A stretch of DNA of 64,000 bases from Bradyrhizobium sp. (GCF_016219575.1 NZ_JACRMG010000029.1:1-64000), one strand, 5' to 3'. Positions 35,329-43,899 are shown, counted from the stretch's first letter. The notes: generated by a model not told the origin, from the sequence alone. Translations and numbers: made by a program.

Positions 35329-36936
35329 TCACAGAGCCGGCAGCGCCGAGATGAAAACGTTGATCGTGCCCTCGCTCTCCGCAATCACGCGCAGCGTTTT
35401 TGAATCGAAGGCGATGTCGGCGAGTTTCAGGCTGGTGACCTCCGCCGTGACGCGCACGCCGTCCTCGCTCCTCTGCAAATCGGCGATCGCGGCGGCGATC
35501 TTCTTCTGCGCATTGCCGGCAAAGGGCTTCAGGTCCACCATCGCCTTTTCCGCCAGCACCCGCTGCAGCTGCGGCATCGCCGTGCGCGCCGCGGCGCCGA
35601 GCAGGCCGAAGGCCGCTTCGGACTCCACTGCCACCTCGATGGAATCGAGCCGCAGCGTCTGCCGCGCCGGATCGAGCACCGGCACGCCCCAGATGTGTAC
35701 ATAGGCCTCCGCGCCGAAGCCGAAGTAGCTCTTCTTCTCCCTGGCGTAGACCAGCAGCGTGAACAGCAGCCGGTCGCCGGAGGCCGCCACGCTCGCCTTC
35801 TTCACGGTCACGCCGACCGGGGCCGAGCCGTCCTCCGGAAACGTCTTTCCGGCAAACTGCGCCTCGACGATCTTGTTGATCTCGGTGAAAGGCAGGTCGA
35901 TCGGGACGGCGATGTTGACGCCGCCTCTGGTCGCCGGCCCGATGGCCAGCGTCGCCGGGAACGGGCAATCCGGCTTGGTCTCTGCCGGCGTGATACGCGT
36001 CTCCGCCTCGATCCCCATGGTCAGTATCATCGCCGAGGAATCGATGCGCGGCTGCGCCGCTATCGCCCGCGTCGGTTTCAGTTCGAGCCACAGCGGGGGA
36101 AGGCCCGAGCCGCCGGTGCCCTGCAGCGGGATCGAGCGGCAGGCCTTTGCCCATTGCTGGCGCGCATTCTGCTCGAAAGCCGGATCGTTCTTCAGCCGCG
36201 CCTGCGCCGCCGCAAGCTGGTCGGCGACCTGCTTGTCGATGATGGGCTTGACCTGCGCCGGCACGCTGATGCGCGCGCCGGCCGCCTGCAGGCTGGTGTC
36301 GCCGAGGTTCACCTGCGCGGCCAGATTGGGCTCGATGCGCCAGTTGGCGGCGAGCCGCGGCCGCGAGGTGACGACCACGTTGCCCCTGATCTCGCCGCTG
36401 ACGTTGAGATTCTTGATGTTGATGCTGCCGATCTGCTTGGCGGCATTGGCGCCGAGCAGGCCGCCGATCGCGTCGTTCACCGCGCCGCCCGCCTTCGACG
36501 ACAGCGAGCCGGTGACGTTCAGCGTCCCCGTCAGCGGCGTGGTCAGCGACAGCGCGTCCTGCACGCCCGTCACCGCGATCGGCCCGCGCGAGGCGGTCCA
36601 GCCGATGTCGGCGTTCTGCAGGACCTGCGACACCGGATTTTCCGCCTTGCCGCCGAAGGTGCGCGCGGTAGAGCGCTCGGCGGCGTCGCGGATCGCCATC
36701 AGCGAAATCGAAACCGGCGCCATCACGCGCGAAGATCGCGTCGCCGGCGGCAGTGGCGGCAGCGCGGCCAGCACGGGCGCCTTGCCGCCGCCGCGCGGCG
36801 ACAGGAAGTCCATGGCCTTGAGGCTGACGAAGAAGGAAGCCACGACCACCGCGACCGCGATCAGGATCGTCTTGAGACTGAAATCCAGTTCCAGGTGTCT
36901 CAGCTTCAGGCGTTTGAGATCCAACTTCAGGCGCAT
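35329..36936 (-). CDS. DUF4403 family protein
   Basis: A 535-residue protein with one N-terminal helix (about residues 22-44: FSLKTILIAVAVVVASFFVSL) and a large periplasmic part that fits DUF4403. Landmarks are APVSISLMAIRDAAERS, TGTLNVTGSLSS, NLNVSGEIRGNVVVTSRP and WAKACRSIPLQG. DUF4403 is related by pattern to lipid- or tubular-lipid-binding (SMP/TULIP-like) proteins, but its task is unknown. A strong ggggggacg site precedes the ATG. It stands upstream of the exporter operon on the same strand, 113 bases away, with a possible functional link only by position. Confidence 0.85.
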   Translation of the reverse strand: MRLKLDLKRLKLRHLELDFSLKTILIAVAVVVASFFVSLKAMDFLSPRGGGKAPVLAALPPLPPATRSSRVMAPVSISLMAIRDAAERSTARTFGGKAENPVSQVLQNADIGWTASRGPIAVTGVQDALSLTTPLTGTLNVTGSLSSKAGGAVNDAIGGLLGANAAKQIGSINIKNLNVSGEIRGNVVVTSRPRLAANWRIEPNLAAQVNLGDTSLQAAGARISVPAQVKPIIDKQVADQLAAAQARLKNDPAFEQNARQQWAKACRSIPLQGTGGSGLPPLWLELKPTRAIAAQPRIDSSAMILTMGIEAETRITPAETKPDCPFPATLAIGPATRGGVNIAVPIDLPFTEINKIVEAQFAGKTFPEDGSAPVGVTVKKASVAASGDRLLFTLLVYAREKKSYFGFGAEAYVHIWGVPVLDPARQTLRLDSIEVAVESEAAFGLLGAAARTAMPQLQRVLAEKAMVDLKPFAGNAQKKIAAAIADLQRSEDGVRVTAEVTSLKLADIAFDSKTLRVIAESEGTINVFISALPAL

Positions 36937-37035
36937 CGTCCCCCCGGAATCGGTCCGGATTTTACAGGCGGGGGCAGGGGGGCGCCAGAGCAGGCCAGGA
37001 CCAGTGGCCGCCTTGCGAACTCACAATAGTTCGAC

Positions 37036-37153
37036 GTCATGCCCGGGCCTAGCCGTCTGAAGGACGGCGTCGCTTCCGCTCGCCTATGCCCGGGCATCCA
37101 CGTCTTTGGTACCACACGCAAGAAAGACGTGGATGGTCGGGACGAGCCATGAC
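37036..37153. repeat. palindromic intergenic repeat, family A (interrupted copy)
   Basis: GTCATGCCCGGGC at the left and GGTCGGGACGAGCCATGAC at the right with ATCCACGTCTTT/AAAGACGTGGAT inside. An extra 25 bases (CTAGCCGTCTGAAGGACGGC...) interrupt the left arm. Confidence 0.75.
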
Positions 37154-37170
37154 GAGAAACAATCCGCACA

Positions 37171-37199
37171 AAACAAGAATGGCGCCGCGGGGGCGCCAT
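37171..37199 (-). terminator. Intrinsic terminator for the second L,D-transpeptidase gene
   Basis: ATGGCGCC and GGCGCCAT form an 8-bp stem with loop GCGGG; on the minus strand a T-rich run (TTCTTGTTTTG) follows. It lies 25 bases after the stop codon of the gene at 37225. Confidence 0.8.
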
Positions 37200-37224
37200 C
37201 TTGTTTCAATTGAATTCGGTGCGA

Positions 37225-37902
37225 TCAGCGAATGCTGAGATCGGCGCGGCGGTCCATCGGCAGCACGATCACCTTGGTGCCGACGTGAACGCGGGAGTAG
37301 AGATCCGTCACGTCCTCGTTGGTCAGGCGCAGGCAGCCGGACGACACGCGGGTGCCGATGGTGTGCGGCGCGTTGGTGCCGTGGATGCGATAGATGGTGC
37401 CGCCGAGATACATGGCGCGGGCGCCGAGCGGGTTGCCGGGGCCGCCGGCCATGTGGCGCGGCAGATAGGGCTGGCGGGCGATCATCTCCGGCGGCGGAGT
37501 CCAGTCCGGCCATTCCGCCTTCTTGACGATGGTCTGCGTGCCCGACCAGGTGAAACCTTCGCGGCCGACGCCGATGCCGTAGCGCATGGCCTGGCCGTTG
37601 CCCATGACGAGATAGAGATAGGTGTTCGGCGTGTCGATGATGATGGTGCCGGGCGCTTCGCGGGTCGGATAGTTCACGACCTGGCGCTTCAGGCGCGCGG
37701 GCAACTCGTGCGGCACGGCGGCATCTTCGTCATCCGGCACGGCCTGCGCCGGAGGCGGCGCATATTGCTGCTGCGGAGCGAAGAAGGGAAACAGCGGCAG
37801 CGGAGCGGCCGCGGCGGAAGAGGTGAAGGCAATCGCGCCGATCGTCAGCGCGCCCAAAGCGGCGGCAACGAGCTTCGCATTCAGCTTGGCTGAGTTGAAC
37901 AT
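37225..37902 (-). CDS. Exported L,D-transpeptidase (short paralogue)
   Basis: A 225-residue protein with a signal peptide (cleavage near SSAAAA, residue about 32) and a YkuD domain from about residue 82. The catalytic pair is H174 in IHGT and C190 in SSGCLRL. The block PGTIIIDTPNTYLYLVMGNGQAMRYGIGVGR aligns almost residue for residue with the 5409 enzyme, so they are paralogues with different N-terminal regions. It makes or edits peptidoglycan cross-links. It is followed by a clear terminator. Confidence 0.93.
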   Translation of the reverse strand: MFNSAKLNAKLVAAALGALTIGAIAFTSSAAAAPLPLFPFFAPQQQYAPPPAQAVPDDEDAAVPHELPARLKRQVVNYPTREAPGTIIIDTPNTYLYLVMGNGQAMRYGIGVGREGFTWSGTQTIVKKAEWPDWTPPPEMIARQPYLPRHMAGGPGNPLGARAMYLGGTIYRIHGTNAPHTIGTRVSSGCLRLTNEDVTDLYSRVHVGTKVIVLPMDRRADLSIR

Positions 37903-38093
37903 TGTCGTCCCCTGTTACTTGCGCCCTTGCGCACCAGTCCCCGGTGCGTCGTTGGGAACAGCAATACAGATGAACCGTTTCGGGACGTTTGCACGAAACC
38001 GCCAAAATGGTTTCGTCGGATTAACCAATTGTTTCATCGTGCGGGCGGGCGACGACACATTTCCGCGAGCCTCGCGGGCGATCCGGCCACCCC

Positions 38094-39551
38094 TTAGCGC
38101 AGGCTGTTCGGCGGCTTCTTGCCCTTGGGCGGCGCCTGCACGGGCGGGGTCCGCCGCGGCAGTTGCAGGGCCGGCCGGCCGGTAAGACCCGGCTGCTGCA
38201 ATGCGGGCGCGCCGGGCTGCCTGAACTGGCCGCCCTGCTGCGGCAGGGGTTGCGGCCCGCCCGGCTGCTGGAATCGCGGCTGATTTAACGGCGGAGTTCC
38301 GGCGGGCCCGCCCGGCCTGGGCTGGCCTGCGATCGGTGCGCCTTGTTGCGGAGCGCCGGCTGGCGAGCCGACCTGTCCGGGCGTGCCGGGGGTCTGGCCC
38401 GGCCGCGGCGGCAGGCCCGGACGTGGCGGCCCGCCCGGCTGCTGGCCGGTCTGCTGTCCGGGCTGTCCCGGCTGCCGGTTCGGCTGGCCGAGCCGGCTAG
38501 GCTGACCCGCGCGCGGCGGCTGACCGGACTGCTGTGGCGAGCCGGGTTGCTGCAAGCCTTGCCGGCCGGGCGCGCCGGGCTGCTGCCGGCCCCGACGGTC
38601 CTGCAACCCCGGCTGTTGCGGCTGGCCGGGCTGACCGTTCCGCCTGAACTGGCCGGGTTGTTGTCCGGGCTGGCGGATCGGCCGGTTCGGATTGACGAAG
38701 GTGGGATTGGCGCGGCGGAAGGCGCGCTGCTCGTCGAACACGCGGCGGCCGAGCGTCTGGGTGGAGTGCGCGAGGCGCACAAAACCCTGGTCGCGCTGCA
38801 TCATCTGCGGCGTGATCGCGATCGGCACCGCGGCGAAGCGTGCCCCGCCGATGCCGGGCCGGATGGTGAAGCCGCTGGCGCCCTGACTGAGAAAGCCGAG
38901 CCGCGCGCCGGCGCGGTCGTTGACCTCGATGCGGCCGACGCGGCCGTCGGCGTCGGGATAAAGCTTGATGTTGACGTTGTTGGCAGGGCTGGCAGCCGTC
39001 GTGCCGGCCGGCACCTCGACCAGGCCCGAGGTGCCGCGGATGCCGAGCGTCGCCGTCGGCGTCGTGATCTGCATGTTGCCGGTCTTGGCAACCTGCGCGG
39101 CGACGAAAGCGACGGTGCCCTTGGCGACGTCGAACAGGCCGGAATTCTTCTTGCCGCCTTCCTCGTAGACGAAATCGTCGATGGTGATCTGCGAGCTGGC
39201 CTTGAGGTTGAAGGTGGTGCCGTCGCTGAAGGTGATGCCGAGCGCCGAATTCGCCGAGGTCTGCACGACGTCGTTGAGATAGATGTCGTCCTTGAGCGCC
39301 AGCGGGATCTGCTTGTCGTTGCGGGTGACGCTGGCCTTGCCGCTCAAGGTGGCGACGTTGCCGATCGGCTCTTCCGCCTGCTGCGCATCCGCGGCCTGCG
39401 CGGGCGCTGCGGCGGGGGCTTGGGCGGCCGGCGCCTGCGCGGCGGGCTGCGCCTGCGCCACCTGCACGGCACCGGATTCCGCGCGCGCACCATCGGCGCA
39501 TGCGAGGCCGGCCAGCAGCAGGAGCGCGAAGGATAACCAGCGCCGCATCAC
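38094..39551 (-). CDS. Secreted FecR-domain protein with Gln/Pro/Gly-rich tail
   Basis: A 485-residue secreted protein: signal peptide (ending near GARAES), Ala/Gln-rich linker, FecR domain (about residues 60-180: NVATLSGKASVTRNDKQIPL, SDGTTFNLKASSQITIDDFVY) and, from about residue 280, a disordered tail of Q, P, G and R repeats (QPGQP, RPGQ). The FecR domain outside a sigma-factor system suggests a structural surface protein rather than a classical regulator; no TonB or ECF genes are near. Two ATGs start the frame; either gives a signal peptide. Confidence 0.85.
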   Translation of the reverse strand: MMRRWLSFALLLLAGLACADGARAESGAVQVAQAQPAAQAPAAQAPAAAPAQAADAQQAEEPIGNVATLSGKASVTRNDKQIPLALKDDIYLNDVVQTSANSALGITFSDGTTFNLKASSQITIDDFVYEEGGKKNSGLFDVAKGTVAFVAAQVAKTGNMQITTPTATLGIRGTSGLVEVPAGTTAASPANNVNIKLYPDADGRVGRIEVNDRAGARLGFLSQGASGFTIRPGIGGARFAAVPIAITPQMMQRDQGFVRLAHSTQTLGRRVFDEQRAFRRANPTFVNPNRPIRQPGQQPGQFRRNGQPGQPQQPGLQDRRGRQQPGAPGRQGLQQPGSPQQSGQPPRAGQPSRLGQPNRQPGQPGQQTGQQPGGPPRPGLPPRPGQTPGTPGQVGSPAGAPQQGAPIAGQPRPGGPAGTPPLNQPRFQQPGGPQPLPQQGGQFRQPGAPALQQPGLTGRPALQLPRRTPPVQAPPKGKKPPNSLR

Positions 39552-39713
39552 AAGGGAGATTCCAGACCAGGCGGAGACGAAACAGAAGAGGAGGCGATTT
39601 CATTCGGTCCCGGCTGAATGCGGGATGAATGGGCTGTTGTTCTCACGCTCCCGAAAAGCGATCAAGCGCCACGTCCGTCGGGACATGGCGCTTGAACAGG
39701 TCGGCGAAAAATG

Positions 39714-40034
39714 TCAGCCGCGCTTGTGCGGGTTGATGTTGAGCGGCTGGTGCGGCTTGCCCGTGGGCGGATAGTTCACCGGCGTCGGCGCGGGCTCCAT
39801 CTTGCGGAAAACCGACTTGCAGCCGTCGGAGAGCTGCGCGCGCTTGGCGACCATGCAGGCGGTGACGCGGTCGACGTCGGGGATGGCGTCGCTGCACAGC
39901 CGCATCGCATCGCCCGTGCAGAGCTGCTGCTGTTCCTGGGTGTAGGCCAACGAAGCCGTCGTCATCAGGCCGAAAGCGAGAAGGCTTGCGGCCACGAGCT
40001 TGCTGCCGCGGAAAACCGAACCGGTGGATGTCAT
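39714..40034 (-). CDS. Exported cysteine-rich-repeat protein
   Basis: A 106-residue protein with a signal peptide (cleavage near SLAYT) and one Cys-rich repeat: LCTGDAMRLCSDAIPDVDRV followed by ACMVAKRAQLSDGCKSVF. This follows the pattern (CxxDxxxxCxxxxPxxxRVxxCLxxxxxxLSxxC) of the PF00839 cysteine-rich repeat known from Golgi proteins and seen in many rhizobial exported proteins. Function unknown. The ATG at 40034 has an aaggggac site upstream. Confidence 0.82.
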   Translation of the reverse strand: MTSTGSVFRGSKLVAASLLAFGLMTTASLAYTQEQQQLCTGDAMRLCSDAIPDVDRVTACMVAKRAQLSDGCKSVFRKMEPAPTPVNYPPTGKPHQPLNINPHKRG

Positions 40035-40217
40035 GGAAGTCCCCTTGAGTATGCGCCCCGAGATGCGTCGCCCGACGTCTCTCGTCACGCAGCAAGATAG
40101 GCGGCCCCGGTTTCGGGAGTTTTTCGTGGAAGGGGCGAAATTGTTTCGTCGCCGGCAAGATTTGTTTCATCCCTCGGCGGGTAGGGGTTTCTTAACCAGG
40201 CCGGCAGCCGGCAAGGT

Positions 40218-40247
40218 AAAGGCCCCGCGGTCTTGCGCGGGGCCTTT
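40218..40247 (-). terminator. Intrinsic terminator for the DUF2147 gene
   Basis: AAAGGCCCCGCG and CGCGGGGCCTTT form a 12-bp stem with a six-base loop. On the minus strand it follows the 40263 gene closely and is followed by TTTACC. Confidence 0.85.
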
Positions 40248-40262
40248 TGCCGATGATTGTGC

Positions 40263-41021
40263 TCAGCTGACCCGCTTCCAGGTCTGGCCGCCGCAGAACA
40301 TGCCGCCGAAGGCGCAACCCTGGACCCGCAGCGCGTTCGGGCCGCGCATCGCAATCGTCGAGTCGTAGTTGCGGCCGGAGTCCGGATCGTGAATGCGGCC
40401 AACCCACTTGTTCTCGGACGGCTTCATGTTCATCAGGATGCGCTCATTGGTCTTGACCGCATAGCCGCACAGATTGGGGCCGCACTGCTCGATACGCACA
40501 TTGCCCTTGTTCTCTTCGGTCGCCCACACGCCGAGCGGCGAGTTGGCGACGACAACCGGCGCAGCGGCGACGGGCGCCGGCGCGGCGGGAGCGGGGCTGG
40601 CGGCAACTGGCGCCGCAGCAACCGGAGCCGGGGCCGGCGTGACGTCATTGGTGACGACGGGCGCGGCGGCGACGGGGGCCGGAGCCGGAGCGGGCTGGGC
40701 CGCAACAGGCGCTACCGGGGCCGCAGCCACGGGAGCCGGAGCGGGCGCAGTCGTGGTGGCCGGCGCCGTGGTGGTCGTGGTCGCGGGCGGCGACACGTCG
40801 TCGTCCTTGTCCTTCGAGCCAAAACCCTTGAGGTCGATATTGCCGAGCTTGCCCTTGAAGCCCGGCGCAGAGACCTGGATGCAGGACAGCGAGTTGCAGC
40901 CGCGCGGCGATTCGATGTGAACGCGCTGGCCGTCGATCTGGAAGGTGACACCGCCGCCAGCCTGGGCAGAGGTGGTCGCCAAGAGCAGCGCCGTGGCGGC
41001 GGCGAAAACGAGCTTGTTCAT
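40263..41021 (-). CDS. Exported DUF2147 protein with Ala/Pro/Val spacer
   Basis: A 252-residue secreted protein. A signal peptide ends near SAQA. Residues about 23-60 form an N-terminal module with VTFQIDGQRVHIESPRGC and SLSCIQVSAPG. A long APAPVAAAP spacer follows, then a C-terminal DUF2147 domain (about residues 160-252: SPLGVWATEENKGNVRIEQC, KWVGRIHDPDSGRNYDSTIA). DUF2147 is a lipocalin-like exported domain of unknown ligand. The divergent gene at 41188 has the same three-part structure. Confidence 0.87.
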   Translation of the reverse strand: MNKLVFAAATALLLATTSAQAGGGVTFQIDGQRVHIESPRGCNSLSCIQVSAPGFKGKLGNIDLKGFGSKDKDDDVSPPATTTTTAPATTTAPAPAPVAAAPVAPVAAQPAPAPAPVAAAPVVTNDVTPAPAPVAAAPVAASPAPAAPAPVAAAPVVVANSPLGVWATEENKGNVRIEQCGPNLCGYAVKTNERILMNMKPSENKWVGRIHDPDSGRNYDSTIAMRGPNALRVQGCAFGGMFCGGQTWKRVS

Positions 41022-41082
41022 GTGAGCCTCCTGGGGGCTTGAATGAGATGCCGGACCCTAGGCTCAGTCGCACGCCCCTTCA

Positions 41083-41135
41083 GTGACGTTCGTCACAACG
41101 AGGCGGTTCCCCCGGGCCGGGTGATTTGAATCACA
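41083..41135. promoter_or_regulatory. Two CRP-type sites in a divergent promoter
   Basis: GTGACGTTCGTCACA (41083-41097) and GTGATTTGAATCACA (41121-41135) are two perfect 14-base palindromes of the form GTGA-N6-TCAC followed by A, 38 bases apart, between the two DUF2147 genes. This is the consensus shape of CRP/CAP-family operators. The regulator is not in the window. Confidence 0.6.
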
Positions 41136-41187
41136 TTCAAACCGGGCAGTTCCCGCCACAGTCTCGCCATTGCTCGGGGAGGCTCCG

Positions 41188-42051
41188 ATGAAACGGCTTT
41201 ACGGTCTCATGGTGCTGATGGCGGTCAGTTCGTCCGCCGATGCGGGAACGATCTCGTTTTCGGTTGGAGGCCATCGCATCCGCATCGAGGCGCCGCGCGG
41301 TTGCAGCTCCTCGTCCTGTGCTTCCATCTCCATTCCAGGCGTCTATGAATCCCGCAGGAAGCGCGACGACGACACGCGCGACGTCGTTGCATCGCCGCCT
41401 CCGCCGCTACCGGCTGCTCCGGCGCAAGTCGCGCCGCCGCCTGCACCCGCTCCCGTTCAGCAGTCGGCACCGCCGCCGTCGAGACCAATTATCGCTACCG
41501 CTCCCGCCCCGGCTCCGCTCGCCGTCTACAGGCCGGCTGCCGCAACGACGCAGGAAGTAGCGCCCCCGCCACTGCCCCCGGTGCCGCAGGCGCCGACGCC
41601 AGCGATCGTTTCGCAGCCCTGCACAATGCCTCCCGCCGACAGGCCGGAAAATAGTGCGAGGCCCGCCCCGCCGGTGCTGAAGGTTCTGCATGAGGAAGAT
41701 CCCGACTCTCCGCTCGGCGACTGGCAGACCGAAGGCAAGGGCATGGTGCGCATCGCCGAATGCGGCCGCGCGCTGTGCGGCTATGCCATCAGGGAAGGCG
41801 ACAGCGAGAAGGGCGAAGCCATCCTGATCAACATGAAGCCGAAATCGGACGTGCAGTGGCGCGGCAGCGTCTACAGCAAGGACTCCGGCGACACCTATTA
41901 CGGCACGATGCGCATGAAGGGCGCGAACATGCTGCGGGTCGAAGCCTGCGCCTTCAGCCGCTTCTATTGCAACGGCAACAACTGGACGCGCATCACCAGG
42001 CCCGAGCGCATGATCACCTCGCGCCAAACCGCGCAGGAGCCGCGTACCTGA
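41188..42051 (+). CDS. Exported DUF2147 protein, divergent paralogue
   Basis: A 287-residue secreted protein: signal peptide (ending SSADA), a short N-terminal module (ISFSVGGHRIRIEAPRGC, SSCASISIPG), a proline-rich spacer (about residues 65-160) and a C-terminal DUF2147 domain (about 170-275: DSPLGDWQTEGKGMVRIAEC, KSDVQWRGSVYSKDSGDTYY). It is the divergent partner of the gene at 40263 with the same layout. The ATG at 41188 with gggaggct upstream gives the signal peptide. Confidence 0.87.
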   Translation: MKRLYGLMVLMAVSSSADAGTISFSVGGHRIRIEAPRGCSSSSCASISIPGVYESRRKRDDDTRDVVASPPPPLPAAPAQVAPPPAPAPVQQSAPPPSRPIIATAPAPAPLAVYRPAAATTQEVAPPPLPPVPQAPTPAIVSQPCTMPPADRPENSARPAPPVLKVLHEEDPDSPLGDWQTEGKGMVRIAECGRALCGYAIREGDSEKGEAILINMKPKSDVQWRGSVYSKDSGDTYYGTMRMKGANMLRVEACAFSRFYCNGNNWTRITRPERMITSRQTAQEPRT

Positions 42052-42064
42052 CGAAAGTTTGACG

Positions 42065-42355
42065 TCATCGTCTGTCGACGAAGGCTCGCTTCCTGGCGTC
42101 GTAGCGGAACGGCTCGTTCGCCTTGTCGAGACGCTGGTTGATATAGGCCTCGGCCTTGATGAGGATGTCGTTGTAGCCCGGCGGAGCGTTCGGATCGGTG
42201 CGCAAGTAGTCAGCGACAATGTCATTGAGCAGTGCGTTGCGCCGCTTCGTTTCGACATCCGGCGTTACCGCGCCTTGTCCACGCAACTCGGCCGATGCGA
42301 TCGCGCAAAGGGCAATCGCGCTGATCAATGCCGGCAGCGGACGCGGTGCTCTCAT
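42065..42355 (-). CDS. Small exported protein, unknown function
   Basis: A 96-residue protein with a hydrophobic N-terminus (LPALISAIALCAIAS), then a helical part rich in charged residues (ETKRRNALLNDIVADYLRTD, DILIKAEAYINQRL). No known family. The stop codon is 11 bases after the end of the convergent DUF2147 gene. The upstream terminator at 42378 isolates it from the micro-ORF at 42449. Confidence 0.7.
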   Translation of the reverse strand: MRAPRPLPALISAIALCAIASAELRGQGAVTPDVETKRRNALLNDIVADYLRTDPNAPPGYNDILIKAEAYINQRLDKANEPFRYDARKRAFVDRR

Positions 42356-42377
42356 TCTTTCCTACAGAAATGAAAAA

Positions 42378-42403
42378 GCCCGGCGGTAGCAGCCCCGCCG
42401 GGC
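42378..42403 (-). terminator. Intrinsic terminator after the 27-codon ORF
   Basis: GCCCGGCGG and CCGCCGGGC form a 9-bp stem with an eight-base loop; the minus-strand product is followed by five T residues. It lies 45 bases after the stop codon of the small ORF at 42449, which supports that this ORF is on a transcript. Confidence 0.85.
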
Positions 42404-42448
42404 CATTGAATCCAAGCCTGCTTGTCCGGGTCGGACTGGGGAGATAGG

Positions 42449-42532
42449 CTAGAACACTCCCAGCACGATGGCGCCAACGAATGCGAAGGCGACATAGGCG
42501 GTAACAACGCTCAATCTGCTGACCAAAGTCAT
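42449..42532 (-). CDS. 27-residue membrane micro-protein
   Basis: A short frame MTLVSRLSVVTAYVAFAFVG...VF* encodes one hydrophobic helix with a small basic head. The ATG is preceded by an agggagtcatcc site at ideal spacing and the gene ends before a clear terminator at 42378, so a single-gene transcript is likely. It has no recognised family. The strong ribosome site, the helix and the terminator argue against chance. The rest of 42356-42720 (about 42533-42720) holds nothing I could identify. Confidence 0.65.
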   Translation of the reverse strand: MTLVSRLSVVTAYVAFAFVGAIVLGVF

Positions 42533-42720
42533 GGATGACTCCCTGGTTCACGTCGTGCCCGCATTAACGATAAAGGCTAGCAAGGCGTTCCCGGCCAAAA
42601 AAGTCAGGTTCCCTGTCTATCCGGCTTGTCCACAGCCGGGACCGGGCTGCCGACGTGGTTAAATATCCGTGAAATCAAGGCGTTGAAGAGTCCTTAAATA
42701 AATTCGCCGAACTTGCGCGG

Positions 42721-43899
42721 ATGACGCGCGGAGTTCGTTTGTATCTCGTCGGCTCCCTTGTCCTTGTTTCGCTGGCAGGCTGCGGCCGTGGATTCTTCCA
42801 GGCTGAGCGCGAGCCATGGCGGGCCGAGGCGGAAGTCGCCTGCCTGAAATCGGGCGCGGTGAAGGAGGGACCGGATCGCGTTCGCGTCGAGCCGATCGCC
42901 GGCCCCGGCATGTGTGGCGCGGAATATCCGCTGAAAGTCGCCGCGCTCGGCGATGGCTCGGGCGCCTTCGGCTTTGCCGACGATCTGCGGCCGCCGGCAT
43001 CGATCGGCAACCAGCCGCGCTGGCCGGTCGCGCAACCCCAGGCCGCGCCGCAAAACTATCCGGGCACCTATTCGAACAATGCAGTGCGGCAGCCGACCTA
43101 TGCTGCGCCGCCGAACGGGCCGATCTCGCTCGCGCCGCCCGGCGTGGTGCAGCAGGACGACGACGTCGATCTGCCGCCGCCGCGCGCGCCCGACCTGCGC
43201 CAGCGCGCGCCTTATGCGAATGCGCCGTCCTATCCGCCGCGCGCTTCGGCGCCTTACCCAGAGCGGCAGGAACTGCCGCGGCTCGGTCCGTCGCGCGGCG
43301 ATCCCGTCGGCGCGGTCGGTCCGATCTCGGTGAAGCCAACGGCGACGCTGGCCTGCCCGATCGTCTCCATGCTCGACCGCTGGTTTGCCGAGTCGGTGCA
43401 GCCGGCCGCACAGCGCTGGTTCGGCATGCGCGTGGTCGAGATCAAGCAGATCTCGGCCTACTCATGCCGCGGCATGAACGGCAATCCGCACGCGCATATT
43501 TCCGAGCACGCCTTCGGCAACGCGCTCGATATCGCCGCCTTCACCCTCGCCGACGGAAGGCGCGTCACCGTGAAGGACGGCTGGCGCGGCCTGCCAGAAG
43601 AGCAGGGATTCTTGCGCGACATCCAGGGCGGGGCGTGCCAGCTGTTCAACACCGTGCTGGCGCCTGGCTCGAATGCGCAACATGCCGATCACTTCCATGT
43701 CGACCTGATGCGCCGCTCCTCCGGCCGCGTCATCTGCCAGCCCGCCGCCGTCTCCGGCGAGCAGGTCGCCGCGCGCGCCGGCCGGCGCGGGCCCCATGTG
43801 CGCGATTCCTGGATCACGGGATCGCTCGGCGGCAGGAAGGCTGTGCATCGCCACAAGGCGAGCAAGGTCAACGAGGAAGACGAGTTTCAGGACGATTAG
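42721..43899 (+). CDS. Extensin-family lipoprotein
   Basis: A 392-residue protein with a lipoprotein signal (VLVSLAGC, lipid-bearing C21), a proline-rich linker (about residues 90-200: PPRAPDLRQRAPYANAPSYP) and a C-terminal extensin-like domain (about residues 205-350: LACPIVSMLDRWFAESV, ISAYSCRGMNGNPHAHISEH, ADHFHVDLM). The HISEHAFGNALD and HADHFHVD histidines and aspartates fit a peptidase-like zinc site of the D,D-carboxypeptidase fold. Role in the cell wall is likely but unproven. The start is the ATG giving the lipobox. Confidence 0.87.
   Translation: MTRGVRLYLVGSLVLVSLAGCGRGFFQAEREPWRAEAEVACLKSGAVKEGPDRVRVEPIAGPGMCGAEYPLKVAALGDGSGAFGFADDLRPPASIGNQPRWPVAQPQAAPQNYPGTYSNNAVRQPTYAAPPNGPISLAPPGVVQQDDDVDLPPPRAPDLRQRAPYANAPSYPPRASAPYPERQELPRLGPSRGDPVGAVGPISVKPTATLACPIVSMLDRWFAESVQPAAQRWFGMRVVEIKQISAYSCRGMNGNPHAHISEHAFGNALDIAAFTLADGRRVTVKDGWRGLPEEQGFLRDIQGGACQLFNTVLAPGSNAQHADHFHVDLMRRSSGRVICQPAAVSGEQVAARAGRRGPHVRDSWITGSLGGRKAVHRHKASKVNEEDEFQDD

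Noticed and set aside
38200..38700. Direct repeats of CCGGGCTG/GGCTGGCC as a DNA element
   Set aside because: They follow the codons of the Gln/Pro/Gly-rich tail of the FecR-domain protein and are explained by coding of a low-complexity region.
41125..41140. TTGAATCACATTCAA as a FixK2 box
   Set aside because: The FixK2 site is a 14-bp TTG(A/C)-N6-(T/G)CAA palindrome. Here the spacing is seven bases, and the CRP-type reading GTGA-N6-TCAC fits better.
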